Notes: generated by a model not told the origin, from the letters alone. Positions 22,965 to 31,630 are shown, numbered from the stretch's first letter. The stretch: 31,630 nucleotides of DNA from an uncultured Lachnospiraceae bacterium (GCA_900549665.1 URPH01000028.1:1-31630), one strand, 5' to 3'. A program made the numbers and translations.

Positions 22965-23849
22965 ATGGACAAAATGAAATATCTGAAATATCTGATCTTA
23001 CTTTTGATCGGCAGTCTTGTCTGTTCTTTCCTGACAGGCTTCCCTTTTTCTTTTGGCAATATACAGGATAGTCAGGAGGATGCGGCAATCGAAGCCTCTT
23101 CATCTTCGGTATCATCGGACAGTCTGAATGGAGAAACGATTTCGGCTAATGGAACCACCAACGCTTCCATAGATTGTGTGAGTGGCAATTCAGCCGGAGC
23201 AACCTTATCACAAAATGGTACAGCCAGTGGAGTGAATCTTCCGCCTCTGGAATTTCAGGCGGTGGATGACAGTTATTTTGATGATGCGGTCTTTATCGGG
23301 GATTCACGAATTGTCAGCCTGTATTTGTATTCTGACTGGAAAAATGCGACCTATTATTGCTCTTCCGGTATGACGCTCGGCGGCGTGTTCAAGGATCCGA
23401 CCGGACAGTGGAAGGACGGCAACTGGAAAGAAAACATAGCGACAGCCCTGCAGGAGCAGCAGTTTAAAAAGGTCTACATCATGATCGGTATCAATGATAT
23501 GGGTGTCGGAGATCTGGACTATTTTGTAAATCATTACACCGATATGCTGCTGAAGATCCGCGAATGGCAGCCCAATGCAATTGTTTATATCATGAGCATT
23601 ATGAATGTGAGCGAGGAAAGAGACGCGAAGGGTGATTATATCAATAATGAAGCGATACGTGAGCGCAATGAAAAGCTGCAGGGATTTGCAGATGGACAGA
23701 ATATCTTTTATCTGGACATCAACAGTGCAGTCTGTGATGAAAATGGCTATCTGACCGCTGATTATACCTTTGACGGCGTCCATCTGTATGCGCAGTATGT
23801 TCCGCTGTGGACCGACTATCTGAAAGCACATGCAATCGTAAAGCCTTGA
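22965..23849 (+). CDS. Secreted/anchored SGNH (GDSL-like) hydrolase
   Basis: This 294-residue protein has an N-terminal signal or anchor (about 5-28). A Ser/Asn/Thr-rich low-complexity stretch (about 35-90) leads to an SGNH domain. The catalytic pieces are S114 in FIGDSR, the Asn of GINDMG, and D270-x-x-H273 in DGVHL. SGNH hydrolases next to MBOAT genes often act as extracellular acetyl transferases or esterases on the polymer the MBOAT acetylates, which is the likely pairing here. Two starts are plausible, 22965 and 22974 (MKYLKYL); GGAAGG lies 9 bases before the second. The 130-base gap after the MBOAT gene holds an imperfect hairpin but no strong terminator. Confidence 0.88.
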   Translation: MDKMKYLKYLILLLIGSLVCSFLTGFPFSFGNIQDSQEDAAIEASSSSVSSDSLNGETISANGTTNASIDCVSGNSAGATLSQNGTASGVNLPPLEFQAVDDSYFDDAVFIGDSRIVSLYLYSDWKNATYYCSSGMTLGGVFKDPTGQWKDGNWKENIATALQEQQFKKVYIMIGINDMGVGDLDYFVNHYTDMLLKIREWQPNAIVYIMSIMNVSEERDAKGDYINNEAIRERNEKLQGFADGQNIFYLDINSAVCDENGYLTADYTFDGVHLYAQYVPLWTDYLKAHAIVKP

Positions 23850-23872
23850 AAATAGAAGTGTCAACATATATG

Positions 23873-23907
23873 AAATCGCGGGGAAAGCATCAATATCCCC
23901 GCGATTT
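23873..23907. terminator. Bidirectional terminator between convergent genes
   Basis: A 12-bp stem (AAATCGCGGGGA, 23873-23884, and its complement 23896-23907) with an 11-base loop sits between the SGNH gene and the convergent hydrolase gene. It overlaps the last codons of the latter. Confidence 0.8.
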
Positions 23908-25395
23908 TAATTCACATACTATATCATAAAACAGCTTTAATACATCAAAGCCTTTGATATCCTCTCTTTTTAAATCGATCATATCACCGTGTGAAATGCC
24001 ACGGTTGTGACGGCTTTTCAAGACACCTCTGAAATTCCCCCATACTGCACTGGATACATCTACAAGACCATCATTCTGTCTGCCTTTCTGTGTACACATC
24101 AACAGATACGGAATAAACAATAAGGAATCACTGAAAAGATTGTGCAGGATCGAGGTATAGCTCTGGTAGTACACACCGGGCACATCTAAGTTCTTTTTAT
24201 TAAATTCCTCGCAAAAGACCGGATCCAGCTGTTTGCTGGAAGAATAGCAGTTCGGCTCGGTTTCTCCGGCCAGCATAAAGGGCTTGTTTAGCTGGTTGGC
24301 TATAAAACGGTATGCGCTATCAGGCAGTCGGTTTAGGATCGTGATGAGCTCAGAGCCACGGTGTGGTGTGTTGATCGTTGTCAGGCTGGCCACCTTGTCG
24401 CCATAACCGAGAGAGCTGATGAGATAACGACAGTCAAGTCCACCCTTGGAATGAGCGATGATATTGACCTTGTCACAGTGATTTTCAATAAGCGCCTGAT
24501 CAATCACCTTTTTGATCGCTGCCGCATTATCCTCGATCGTGCCCCAGGCATTCTGATGACCATAATACACAGTCGCCCCATGCTGCTGCAAAAGTCTGGG
24601 AATACGTCCCCAGTAATTGAAGTATCTCAGATCCCGGAAGCCAATTCCATGGACCATGATAAGCGGATATTTTGTTTGACAAAGATTGTCTGTCACGCTG
24701 AATGCAGTATCACTTTCGCGGCTTACAGCTACCAGATATTCGTCCTTGGCCGATGCACACAGGATATGCGCGAGGTACAACTGCACAAAGGGCACCCACA
24801 TAAAAAGCACGATAAAAAGCCGCTTGGCAATGACCAGATTGCGGGAACCAAAAAAGATGCGCAGACATCCGTTGATCAGGAATAACCAGACAAAGATCAT
24901 GGCATAAATGACCTCAAAGGATAAAAAAGCCACGCCGGATTTAACAGATACGTTTGCACCCACAAATGCAGAATAAGGATTGTACGGCAGTAAAAGATAA
25001 CATACCAGATACCAGAGAGGCAACAGGTAAAGTCCGATGAGGCCGCTGTGTATCAGGTTTCTTCCGGCAAAAATAATGTTGACACGGGAGTTTGAGGTCC
25101 TTTTCTTTCGAAGTCCCTGAAAGTGCAGCCGGAGAGTGGTATAAAGCTGAAAGATCACATTACAGATTACAAACAGGACAGTCGTCAGGGCATTTCCGCC
25201 AACCGTATTTTCCATTCCTGTATGATTGACAGAATGGTTGATAGAAAGATAAAACAACATCCAAAAAAGCGGCAGATGCGGTGCAAAAACAAAGTAAAAA
25301 ACACGAAACCATTTTCCGGACAGATCGATCACTCTGCAAATATCCAGAAGACAGATCAAAACCATGCAGACGGAAAGTATGATATAAACAGACAT
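23890..25395 (-). CDS. Membrane-anchored alpha/beta hydrolase, lipase-like
   Basis: The 501-residue protein has an N-terminal half with about six membrane segments (to about residue 230) and a C-terminal alpha/beta hydrolase. The oxyanion segment PLIMVHGIGFRD is followed by the nucleophile elbow IIAHSKGG with S316 and by TTINTPHRGS, features of bacterial triacylglycerol lipases. A plausible Asp (NDGLVDVSSAVWG) and His (RGISHGDMID) follow, so the triad looks complete. AAGGAG lies 6 bases before the ATG at 25395, which is preferred over an ATG at 25422. The substrate is unknown; a membrane or envelope lipid or ester is plausible. No operon partner is seen: it lies downstream of the buk terminator. 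Confidence 0.85.
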   Translation of the reverse strand: MSVYIILSVCMVLICLLDICRVIDLSGKWFRVFYFVFAPHLPLFWMLFYLSINHSVNHTGMENTVGGNALTTVLFVICNVIFQLYTTLRLHFQGLRKKRTSNSRVNIIFAGRNLIHSGLIGLYLLPLWYLVCYLLLPYNPYSAFVGANVSVKSGVAFLSFEVIYAMIFVWLFLINGCLRIFFGSRNLVIAKRLFIVLFMWVPFVQLYLAHILCASAKDEYLVAVSRESDTAFSVTDNLCQTKYPLIMVHGIGFRDLRYFNYWGRIPRLLQQHGATVYYGHQNAWGTIEDNAAAIKKVIDQALIENHCDKVNIIAHSKGGLDCRYLISSLGYGDKVASLTTINTPHRGSELITILNRLPDSAYRFIANQLNKPFMLAGETEPNCYSSSKQLDPVFCEEFNKKNLDVPGVYYQSYTSILHNLFSDSLLFIPYLLMCTQKGRQNDGLVDVSSAVWGNFRGVLKSRHNRGISHGDMIDLKREDIKGFDVLKLFYDIVCELKSRGY

Positions 25396-25448
25396 AACAG
25401 ACTCCTTCGTAAAAATATTCATTTCATTTTAACATGAATCCGGTCATC

Positions 25449-25487
25449 AAAAAAGGACAAACCAAAATGCATCGTTTTGTCCTTTTT
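25449..25487 (-). terminator. Rho-independent terminator of ptb-buk
   Basis: A stem built on GGACAAA/TTTGTCC and extended by A and T runs (25449-25461 with 25476-25487) follows the buk stop by about 56 bases and ends in six T residues on the - strand. Confidence 0.85.
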
Positions 25488-25543
25488 ATCTAAATAGTTT
25501 ATTTCATGAATATCAATAAAATTCAATAAAGATCAATTAATAA

Positions 25544-26611
25544 TTAATATTCCATAGCCTTCTCAACGCCGGTTACAACTCTTAAACCACCCTGAGCCAG
25601 AGCTAATAATTCATCCTCGCCCGGATAAACAGTGAAAGGAGCGATCCATTCACATCTTTCCTTAAGACCTGCTACAACAGCCTTGTCATAAGCAATACCG
25701 CCGGTTACGATGATCTGGTCAACCTTGCCGTTTAATACGGTTGCCATAGCACCGATGTTTTTGGACATCTGCTGGATGAAAGCATCACGTACCTCTTTTG
25801 CTTTAGCATCGCCTTCATCAACCATCTTTTCAACATCGCGCATGTCGTTGGTGCCAAGGTAAGCATTGAAACCACCGTTACCAACAAGCTTTTTGTAAAC
25901 TTCTTTTTCAGTATACTGACCTGAGAAGCACATTTTTACAAGCTGACCAACCGGAACAGCACCGGAACGCTCGGGAGAGAAAGCACCGTCTCCGTCAAGA
26001 GCATTGAAGATATCTACAACCTTGCCATGTTTGTGAGGTCCAACGGAAACACCGCCGCCCATATGTACGACGATCAGGTTTAATTCATCATAAGATTTGC
26101 CGATCTCTTTAGCATAACGCTTTGCAACGGCTTTCTGATTCAGTGCATGGAATACGCTGGTACGAGGTAATTCCGGAACACCTGAATATCTGGAAGTAGG
26201 CTCTAATTCATCTACAACAACGGGGTCAACGATGAAAGAGGGCTTTCCGATCGAATCACCGATTTCTCTTGCCAGAATACCACCGAGGTTGGAAGCGTGC
26301 TGACCCTGCTTGCCGATCACAAGATCGTGCAACAGATCATCGCTTACAGCGTAAGTACCACCCGGAATGGGCTTTAACATACCGCCGCGTCCTACAACGA
26401 GGTCTAAAGAATGAATATCAAAATCTTTAGATGCCAACAGATTTAAGATGATGTCCTTACGGAAATCCTTCTGATCTACAATAGTAGCATACTGGGCGAT
26501 TTCTTCGGTAGAATGTCTCAGAGTTTCTTCAAATAATAATGTTTCGTCCTCAAACACACCAATTTTGGTTGATGTTGAACCGGGATTGATAATCAGACTT
26601 TTGATTGCCAT
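25544..26611 (-). CDS. buk: Butyrate kinase
   Basis: Butyrate kinase converts butyryl phosphate and ADP to butyrate and ATP, the energy-yielding last step of the pathway. The 355-residue protein belongs to the acetate/butyrate kinase family: NPGSTSTKIGVF at the N-terminus (phosphate loop), VVGRGGMLKPIPGGTY, VVHMGGGVSVGPHKHGKVVD, and the adenosine-binding IIVTGGIAYDK near the C-terminus. The length and the RGGMLKPIPGG block are typical of Buk rather than AckA (~400 residues). AAGGAG lies 8 bases before the start. It is 43 bases downstream of ptb and co-transcribed with it. Confidence 0.95.
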   Translation of the reverse strand: MAIKSLIINPGSTSTKIGVFEDETLLFEETLRHSTEEIAQYATIVDQKDFRKDIILNLLASKDFDIHSLDLVVGRGGMLKPIPGGTYAVSDDLLHDLVIGKQGQHASNLGGILAREIGDSIGKPSFIVDPVVVDELEPTSRYSGVPELPRTSVFHALNQKAVAKRYAKEIGKSYDELNLIVVHMGGGVSVGPHKHGKVVDIFNALDGDGAFSPERSGAVPVGQLVKMCFSGQYTEKEVYKKLVGNGGFNAYLGTNDMRDVEKMVDEGDAKAKEVRDAFIQQMSKNIGAMATVLNGKVDQIIVTGGIAYDKAVVAGLKERCEWIAPFTVYPGEDELLALAQGGLRVVTGVEKAMEY

Positions 26612-26654
26612 GAGTTCTTCTCCTTTTATTTAATATATATTTTTGGATATCGGA

Positions 26655-27578
26655 TTAATTATTTTTTTTCATAAAGTCAGCAACAACAGCACCAAGAGCC
26701 AGAGAATTAACCTTAACCTCAACAGAGTCGGAACGGCTTGTCAGGACAACCGGAGCCTTGGTACCTGTCAGGAGGTTGCCGTTTACGATCTTAGCAGTAT
26801 GAACCATTGCTTTGTAAACCAGGTTTCCTGCATGGATATCGGGGAATAACAATATGTCTGCATCACCGACGATCTTACGCTCGGAAGCACCGGGTTTGTG
26901 CTGTGCAGCTTCGGGGCAGATGGCAAGGTCCAAAGAAAGAGGTCCGTCAACGATACAGCCTGTAATTTTGCCTTCTTCATTCATCTTTGTCAGTTCTGCT
27001 GCTTCAACGGTAACCGGCATCTTGGGATTGACAACCTCAACTGCTGCCAAAGGAGCAACCTTGGGATTGGGAATACCAACTGCGTGGCAGATCTCAACGG
27101 TATTGTTGATGATGGAAACCTTGTCTTCCAGTGTCGGATAGGGAATAAATGCAACATCAGATAAGAAAAGTAACTGGTCAACGCCTTCAACATCAAATAC
27201 ACATACATGGGATAACGGCTTGCCGGTACGAAGTCCGACTTCCTTGTCCAGAACGCTCTTTAAGAAGCCCTTTGTATCAATGGCTCCTTTCATATACATA
27301 TCGGCAACGCCCTCGGATACCAAAGAAACAGCTTTTCTGGCAGCTTCTGTCATATCCTTGACATCAATAATCTCATAAGTAGATAAATCCATATCGATGC
27401 TCTTTGCAATCTCTTCGATCTGCTCTTTGTCACCGACTAAGATCGCATCTGCGATATTGCGCTCTTTTGCGACTTTGACAGCCTCTAATACATGGGCATC
27501 CTGAGCAACTGCTACAGATACTTTTTTCAGAGGGCACCCGTCTAATTTGGCAATTAACTCATCAAAACTTTTAATCAT
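26655..27578 (-). CDS. ptb: Phosphate butyryltransferase
   Basis: Ptb converts butyryl-CoA and phosphate to butyryl phosphate and CoA. The 307-residue protein matches the phosphate acetyl/butyryl transferase family. It starts MIKSFDELIAKL, continues with VADMYMKGAIDTKGFLKSVL and IVDGPLSLDLAICPEAAQHK, and has the CoA/phosphate site DILLFPDIHAGNLVYK and the C-terminal LTSRSDS. Its length fits Ptb; Pta is usually longer. AGAGGT lies 8-9 bases before the ATG. It is the first gene of the ptb-buk operon, divergent from secA, and the partner of the thl-etfA cluster on the + strand. Confidence 0.95.
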   Translation of the reverse strand: MIKSFDELIAKLDGCPLKKVSVAVAQDAHVLEAVKVAKERNIADAILVGDKEQIEEIAKSIDMDLSTYEIIDVKDMTEAARKAVSLVSEGVADMYMKGAIDTKGFLKSVLDKEVGLRTGKPLSHVCVFDVEGVDQLLFLSDVAFIPYPTLEDKVSIINNTVEICHAVGIPNPKVAPLAAVEVVNPKMPVTVEAAELTKMNEEGKITGCIVDGPLSLDLAICPEAAQHKPGASERKIVGDADILLFPDIHAGNLVYKAMVHTAKIVNGNLLTGTKAPVVLTSRSDSVEVKVNSLALGAVVADFMKKNN

Positions 27579-27652
27579 TTGCTTTTACCTCTTTCCTTTT
27601 TGTTATTTTGAAATGATTTTTCATAAACTGTGTTTGATACACGCTAGTTAAA

Positions 27653-27681
27653 ATTTTATCACTACTGTCTGCAAAATGCAA
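27653..27681 (-). promoter_or_regulatory. Promoter of ptb-buk
   Basis: On the - strand TTGCAT (27681-27676) and TAAAAT (27658-27653) are 17 bases apart, about 75 bases before the ptb start codon. Confidence 0.65.
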
Positions 27682-27790
27682 TTACAGCGTGGACAGCTTT
27701 TTGCCTTTTTAGGCGATTTTTTTGGTCGTATTATACAGTTTTTTAACGGTTCGTTCATAAAAAGTTAATAGAATGTAAACGGGTATCGCA

Positions 27791-27819
27791 TTGCATCCTA
27801 TATGTAAATCTGTTACAAT
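27791..27819 (+). promoter_or_regulatory. Promoter of secA-prfB
   Basis: TTGCAT (27791-27796) and TACAAT (27814-27819) are 17 bases apart. The short leader then contains the palindrome GGGTAT-T-ATACCC (27839-27851) just before the ribosome site. Confidence 0.7.
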
Positions 27820-27870
27820 ATGCTTTAGGTTTTAATGGGGGTATTATACCCAAATGAAGGAGTAAACAAG

Positions 27871-30435
27871 ATGAATGTTGTTGAAAAAGTATTTGGAACT
27901 CATAGTGAAAGGGAATTAAAACGTATCTATCCCATTGTGGACAAGGTAGAGTCCCTGCGAGATTCCATGATGGCTTTATCCGACGAGGAATTAAAAAACA
28001 AGACAAAAGAATATAAAAAGCGTTACGAAGAAGGCGAGACACTGGATGACCTTCTTCCCGAAGCATTTGCGACCGTTCGTGAAGCTGCAAGACGTGTCCT
28101 GAATATGGAGCATTATCGTGTGCAGATCATCGGCGGTATTATTTTGCACCAGGGCCGCATCGCTGAGATGCGTACCGGTGAAGGTAAGACACTGGTATCC
28201 ACACTTCCGGCATATCTGAATGCACTGACAGGAAGGGGCGTGCACATTGTTACGGTCAACGACTATCTGGCCAAGCGTGATGCTGAGTGGATGGGACAGG
28301 TCCATGAATTTCTGGGCTTAAAGGTCGGTGTCGTATTAAATGACCTGAAGCCTGATGAACGCAGGGAGGCTTACAAGTGTGACATTACATATGTTACCAA
28401 CAATGAACTGGGATTTGATTATCTGCGTGATAACATGGCTTTATACAAAGAACAGCTGGTATTGAGAGACCTGCATTATGCTATTATCGATGAGGTTGAC
28501 TCGGTTTTGATCGATGAGGCGCGTACTCCTCTGATCATTTCCGGTATGAGCGGTAAGTCCACAAGGATTTATGAAGCCTGCGACATTCTGGCAAGACAGT
28601 TAAAGCGTGGTGCCGATCTGGAAGAGCAGTCCAAGATGGATATCCTGATGGGTATTGAGCAGGAAGAGACCGGTGATTACATTGTCAATGAAAAAGACAA
28701 GGTGGTCAACCTGACTGCAGACGGTGTCAAAAAGGTTGAGGAATTTTTCCATATTGACAATCTGGCGGATCCCGAAAATCTGGAAATCCAGCACAATATC
28801 ATTCTGGCTTTAAGAGCCCACAATCTGATGTTCCGTGATCAGGATTATGTTGTACGTGAGGATCAGGTTCTGATCGTCGACAGCTTTACCGGACGTATTA
28901 TGCCCGGACGCCGTTATTCAGACGGTCTGCATCAGGCGATTGAGGCAAAAGAGCATGTAAAGGTCAAAAATGAAAGCAAGACACTGGCAACGATCACGTT
29001 CCAGAACTTCTTCAATAAATTTGAAAAGAAAGCCGGCATGACCGGTACCGCATTGACCGAGGAAAAAGAGTTCCGTGATATTTACGGCATGGACGTTGTG
29101 GAAATTCCCACCAACAGACCGATCGCGCGTATTGATGAGCAGGATGCTGTTTACAAGACACGTCGTGAAAAATTAAATGCGGTAGTACAGGAAGTCAAGG
29201 AATCTTACCAGAACGGACAGCCGGTGCTGGTAGGTACGATCAATATCGATGCATCCGAGGAACTGAGCCGGATGCTCAAAAAAGAAGGAATCCCGCACAA
29301 GGTTTTAAATGCCAAGTTTCATGAAATGGAAGCTGAAATTGTTGCGGACGCCGGTATTCACGGACATGTGACTATCGCTACCAACATGGCAGGACGTGGT
29401 ACGGATATCAAGCTTGATGAAGAAAGCAAGGCAGCAGGCGGTCTGCGCATCATCGGTACAGAGCGTCATGAATCACGCCGTATCGACAATCAGCTGCGTG
29501 GCCGTTCCGGTCGTCAGGGAGACCCTGGTGTATCCAGATTTTATATTTCGCTGGAAGATGATCTGATGCGTTTATTCGGATCTGAGCGTATGATCGATAT
29601 GTTCAATGCACTCGGTATTCCGGAGGGGCAGCAGATCGAGCACAAGATGCTTTCCAAGGCTATCGAAAATGCCCAGAAAAAGATCGAGAGCAACAATTAC
29701 GGTATCCGTAAGAATCTGTTGGACTACGATCAGGTCATGAATGAACAAAGAGAAATCATTTATGCGGAACGTCGCCGTGTTCTGGATGGAGAAAGCATGC
29801 GTGAGGTTATCTACAAGATGATCACGGATGTTGTGGAAAATGCGGTCAACATGTGTATCGGAGAGGATGCTTCATCGGATGAATGGAATCTTGCCGAGCT
29901 TACACAGGTACTCGGAAGCATTGTTCCGATCAAAAAATACACGCCTGATATGGTTCAGGGGATGAAAAAGAAAGAATTTTTACATGCTCTCAAAGAAGAG
30001 GCAGTCAAATTATACGAAGACAAAGAAGCGGAATTCCCCAATGCAGAGGCAATCCGTGAAGTGGAGCGTGTCGTGCTGTTAAAGGTTATTGACAGAAAGT
30101 GGATGACCCATATTGATGATATGGAGCAGCTCCGTCAGGGTATCGGCCTTGCTTCTTACGGACAAAAGGATCCGGTTGTCGAATACAAGCTGAGTGCATA
30201 CGATATGTTTGATGATATGATTGCCAATATCAAAGAGGATACGGTCCGTCTGATGTTCTCTGTCAAGGTAGAGCAAAAGGTAGAAAGAGAGCAGGTAGCC
30301 CAGGTTACCGGAACCAACAAGGATGACAGTGCTTCATCAACACCGATAAGACGTGCAGAGCAAAAGATTTATCCCAATGATCCCTGCCCTTGCGGCAGTG
30401 GCAAAAAATACAAAAATTGCTGCGGCAGAAAATAA
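27871..30435 (+). CDS. secA: Protein translocase ATPase SecA
   Basis: SecA drives unfolded preproteins through the SecYEG channel with ATP. The 854-residue protein contains Walker A GEGKT (about 102-108), the DEVD box (about 207-210, DEVDSVLIDEARTPLIISG), the preprotein-binding domain, the second nucleotide-binding domain (NMAGRGTDI, LRGRSGRQGDPG) and the helical scaffold. The C-terminal zinc-binding SEC-C motif has the pattern C-x-C-x8-C-C. AAGGAGT lies before the ATG at 27871; an in-frame ATG at 27835 precedes that site and the leader palindrome and is rejected. prfB starts 13 bases after the stop. Confidence 0.97.
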   Translation: MNVVEKVFGTHSERELKRIYPIVDKVESLRDSMMALSDEELKNKTKEYKKRYEEGETLDDLLPEAFATVREAARRVLNMEHYRVQIIGGIILHQGRIAEMRTGEGKTLVSTLPAYLNALTGRGVHIVTVNDYLAKRDAEWMGQVHEFLGLKVGVVLNDLKPDERREAYKCDITYVTNNELGFDYLRDNMALYKEQLVLRDLHYAIIDEVDSVLIDEARTPLIISGMSGKSTRIYEACDILARQLKRGADLEEQSKMDILMGIEQEETGDYIVNEKDKVVNLTADGVKKVEEFFHIDNLADPENLEIQHNIILALRAHNLMFRDQDYVVREDQVLIVDSFTGRIMPGRRYSDGLHQAIEAKEHVKVKNESKTLATITFQNFFNKFEKKAGMTGTALTEEKEFRDIYGMDVVEIPTNRPIARIDEQDAVYKTRREKLNAVVQEVKESYQNGQPVLVGTINIDASEELSRMLKKEGIPHKVLNAKFHEMEAEIVADAGIHGHVTIATNMAGRGTDIKLDEESKAAGGLRIIGTERHESRRIDNQLRGRSGRQGDPGVSRFYISLEDDLMRLFGSERMIDMFNALGIPEGQQIEHKMLSKAIENAQKKIESNNYGIRKNLLDYDQVMNEQREIIYAERRRVLDGESMREVIYKMITDVVENAVNMCIGEDASSDEWNLAELTQVLGSIVPIKKYTPDMVQGMKKKEFLHALKEEAVKLYEDKEAEFPNAEAIREVERVVLLKVIDRKWMTHIDDMEQLRQGIGLASYGQKDPVVEYKLSAYDMFDDMIANIKEDTVRLMFSVKVEQKVEREQVAQVTGTNKDDSASSTPIRRAEQKIYPNDPCPCGSGKKYKNCCGRK

Positions 30436-30448
30436 GGTGGTGTACCAG

Positions 30449-31576
30449 GTGGTAGAATTAGATCAGTTAAAGCTGGATCTTCAGGCGTATGAACCTCAGT
30501 TGGCTGAGGTCAGGGATTCGCTTGATTTAGACAATAAAGAAAAAAGAATTGAAGAGCTGGACCGGTTGATGGAAATGCCGGATTTCTGGCTGGATGCGGA
30601 AAAAGCACAGAAATTATCCAAGGAATCCAAAGATTTAAAGGATGATGTAGAGACATACCATCATCTGCATTCACAGTATGAGGATATCATGACCCTTATC
30701 GAAATGGGCAATGAAGAGGATGATGCAGAGCTTGCAGCAGAAGCCAGGGATGAATTTGAACAGTTTGTCACAACTCTGGACAATATCCGCATCAAGACAC
30801 TTCTTTCCGGTGAATACGATCAAAACAATGCGATTCTCAAGCTGAATGCCGGTGCCGGTGGAACCGAAAGCTGTGACTGGGCATCCATGCTGTATCGTAT
30901 GTATACACGGTGGGCGGAAAAGAAAGGCTATGATGTAGAAGTGCTGGATTATCTGGACGGGGACGAGGCCGGTATCAAGTCTGTGACCTTCCAGATCAAC
31001 GGTCTCAATGCTTATGGATACTTGAAGTCCGAAAAAGGTGTGCACCGTCTGGTGCGTATTTCGCCCTTCAATGCACAGGGCAAGAGACAGACATCCTTTG
31101 TATCGCTGGATGTTATGCCCGAAATCGAAGAAGATATTGATCTGGATATCAATGATGATGATCTGCGTATTGATACCTACCGAAGCTCCGGCGCCGGTGG
31201 ACAGCATATCAACAAGACGTCCTCTGCGATCCGTATCACACACCTTCCGACCGGAATTGTGGTACAGTGCCAAAATGAAAGAAGCCAGTTCCAAAATAAA
31301 GACAAGGCTATGCAGATGTTAAAGGCCAAATTGCTGATGCTGCAAAAAGAAGCCAATGCAGAAAAGCTTTCCGACATCCGCGGAGAAGTCAAGGATATCG
31401 GATGGGGCAACCAGATCCGGTCCTATGTTTTACAGCCGTACAATATGGTTAAGGACCTTCGCACCGATGTTGAAACCTCCAATACCGGAGCGGTTCTGGA
31501 TGGAGCAATCGATATCTTTATCAACGGATATTTAAAATGGAAGGCGACCAAACCTTCCGAACAGCAGGATAATTAA
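30449..31576 (+). CDS. prfB: Peptide chain release factor 2
   Basis: RF2 reads UGA and UAA stop codons and releases the finished peptide. The 375-residue protein has the RF2 tripeptide S205-P-F207 (VRISPFNAQG) and the catalytic G250-G251-Q252 (GAGGQHINKT). The start is a GTG at 30449, with AAGGTGG about 8 bases upstream; the reading frame is open further 5' into secA but without a suitable site. The gene is in one continuous frame. At 30512-30526 it reads AGG GAT TCG CTT GAT, which aligns with the usual RF2 frameshift site (AGG GGG TAT CTT TGA C) with the extra T missing, so no programmed +1 shift is needed. Confidence 0.94.
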   Translation: MVELDQLKLDLQAYEPQLAEVRDSLDLDNKEKRIEELDRLMEMPDFWLDAEKAQKLSKESKDLKDDVETYHHLHSQYEDIMTLIEMGNEEDDAELAAEARDEFEQFVTTLDNIRIKTLLSGEYDQNNAILKLNAGAGGTESCDWASMLYRMYTRWAEKKGYDVEVLDYLDGDEAGIKSVTFQINGLNAYGYLKSEKGVHRLVRISPFNAQGKRQTSFVSLDVMPEIEEDIDLDINDDDLRIDTYRSSGAGGQHINKTSSAIRITHLPTGIVVQCQNERSQFQNKDKAMQMLKAKLLMLQKEANAEKLSDIRGEVKDIGWGNQIRSYVLQPYNMVKDLRTDVETSNTGAVLDGAIDIFINGYLKWKATKPSEQQDN

Positions 31577-31630
31577 AAAATCCCACCGGACTGCGCGGCG
31601 CCTCTGGCTGTCAGCCTGTAGTCTGTACTC
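31577..31630. other. Window end, downstream of prfB
   Basis: The last 54 bases hold a GC-rich stretch with a small inverted repeat (GGCT-GTC-AGCC near 31603). It is too short to tell whether this is a terminator, a repeat or the start of another gene. Confidence 0.3.

Noticed and set aside
24361..24885. A 174-codon + strand frame opposite the lipase-like gene
   Set aside because: It is antisense to a clear alpha/beta hydrolase with intact motifs, and has no family resemblance.

Overview
The window looks like the chromosome of an anaerobic, low-GC Firmicute of the Lachnospiraceae (Clostridia), probably a gut butyrate producer that uses the butyrate-kinase route, such as a Coprococcus or Butyrivibrio relative. 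The evidence is a complete acetyl-CoA-to-butyrate gene set in one place, housekeeping genes of Firmicute type (long-form hpf, secA, prfB), and the DUF4214, XRE, LytTR and PD-(D/E)XK accessory families common in that group. The genus is an inference; there is no rRNA gene here.

Layout. 1-1612: a secreted NlpC/P60 cell-wall hydrolase with a WalR-type direct repeat in its leader. 1613-2574: a ~425-bp regulatory region with a compact cluster of consensus DnaA boxes, then hpf. 2780-9400: the + strand butyrate cluster thl-crt-hbd-bcd-etfB-etfA, with a long hairpin after thl and a complex structured palindromic element after crt. 9438-12265: an accessory patch with two PD-(D/E)XK nuclease-family transposase genes carrying near-identical structured leaders exactly 1,999 bp apart. 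The second copy is a deletion derivative, and a small membrane-anchored protein gene lies between them. 12361-16348: a DUF4214 gene remnant, a large tandem-HTH XRE regulator on the - strand, and a divergent secreted DUF4214 protein. 16456-19245: a three-gene LytTR response regulator / sensor-like membrane protein / GHKL histidine kinase operon. 19385-23849: an envelope group (YdcF/SanA, rhomboid, YbaK, MBOAT O-acyltransferase, SGNH hydrolase). 23890-27578, - strand: a membrane-anchored lipase-like hydrolase and the ptb-buk operon. 27791-31576: secA and prfB.

How the genes work together. Thl condenses two acetyl-CoA; Hbd, Crt and the Bcd-EtfAB complex reduce the product to butyryl-CoA; Ptb and Buk convert that to butyrate plus ATP. 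The two butyrate operons flank about 16 kb of accessory and envelope genes. The whole block lies between hpf and secA-prfB, which are neighbours in Bacillus subtilis.

Most notable for follow-up: the duplicated leader RNA with compensatory base changes, the deletion between 9-bp repeats that explains the broken second transposase, the DnaA-box cluster, the WalR-type site, the palindromic element inside the butyrate cluster, the sensor protein without a kinase domain, and the prfB gene that keeps a vestige of its frameshift site but no longer needs frameshifting. No tRNA, rRNA or CRISPR array was seen.
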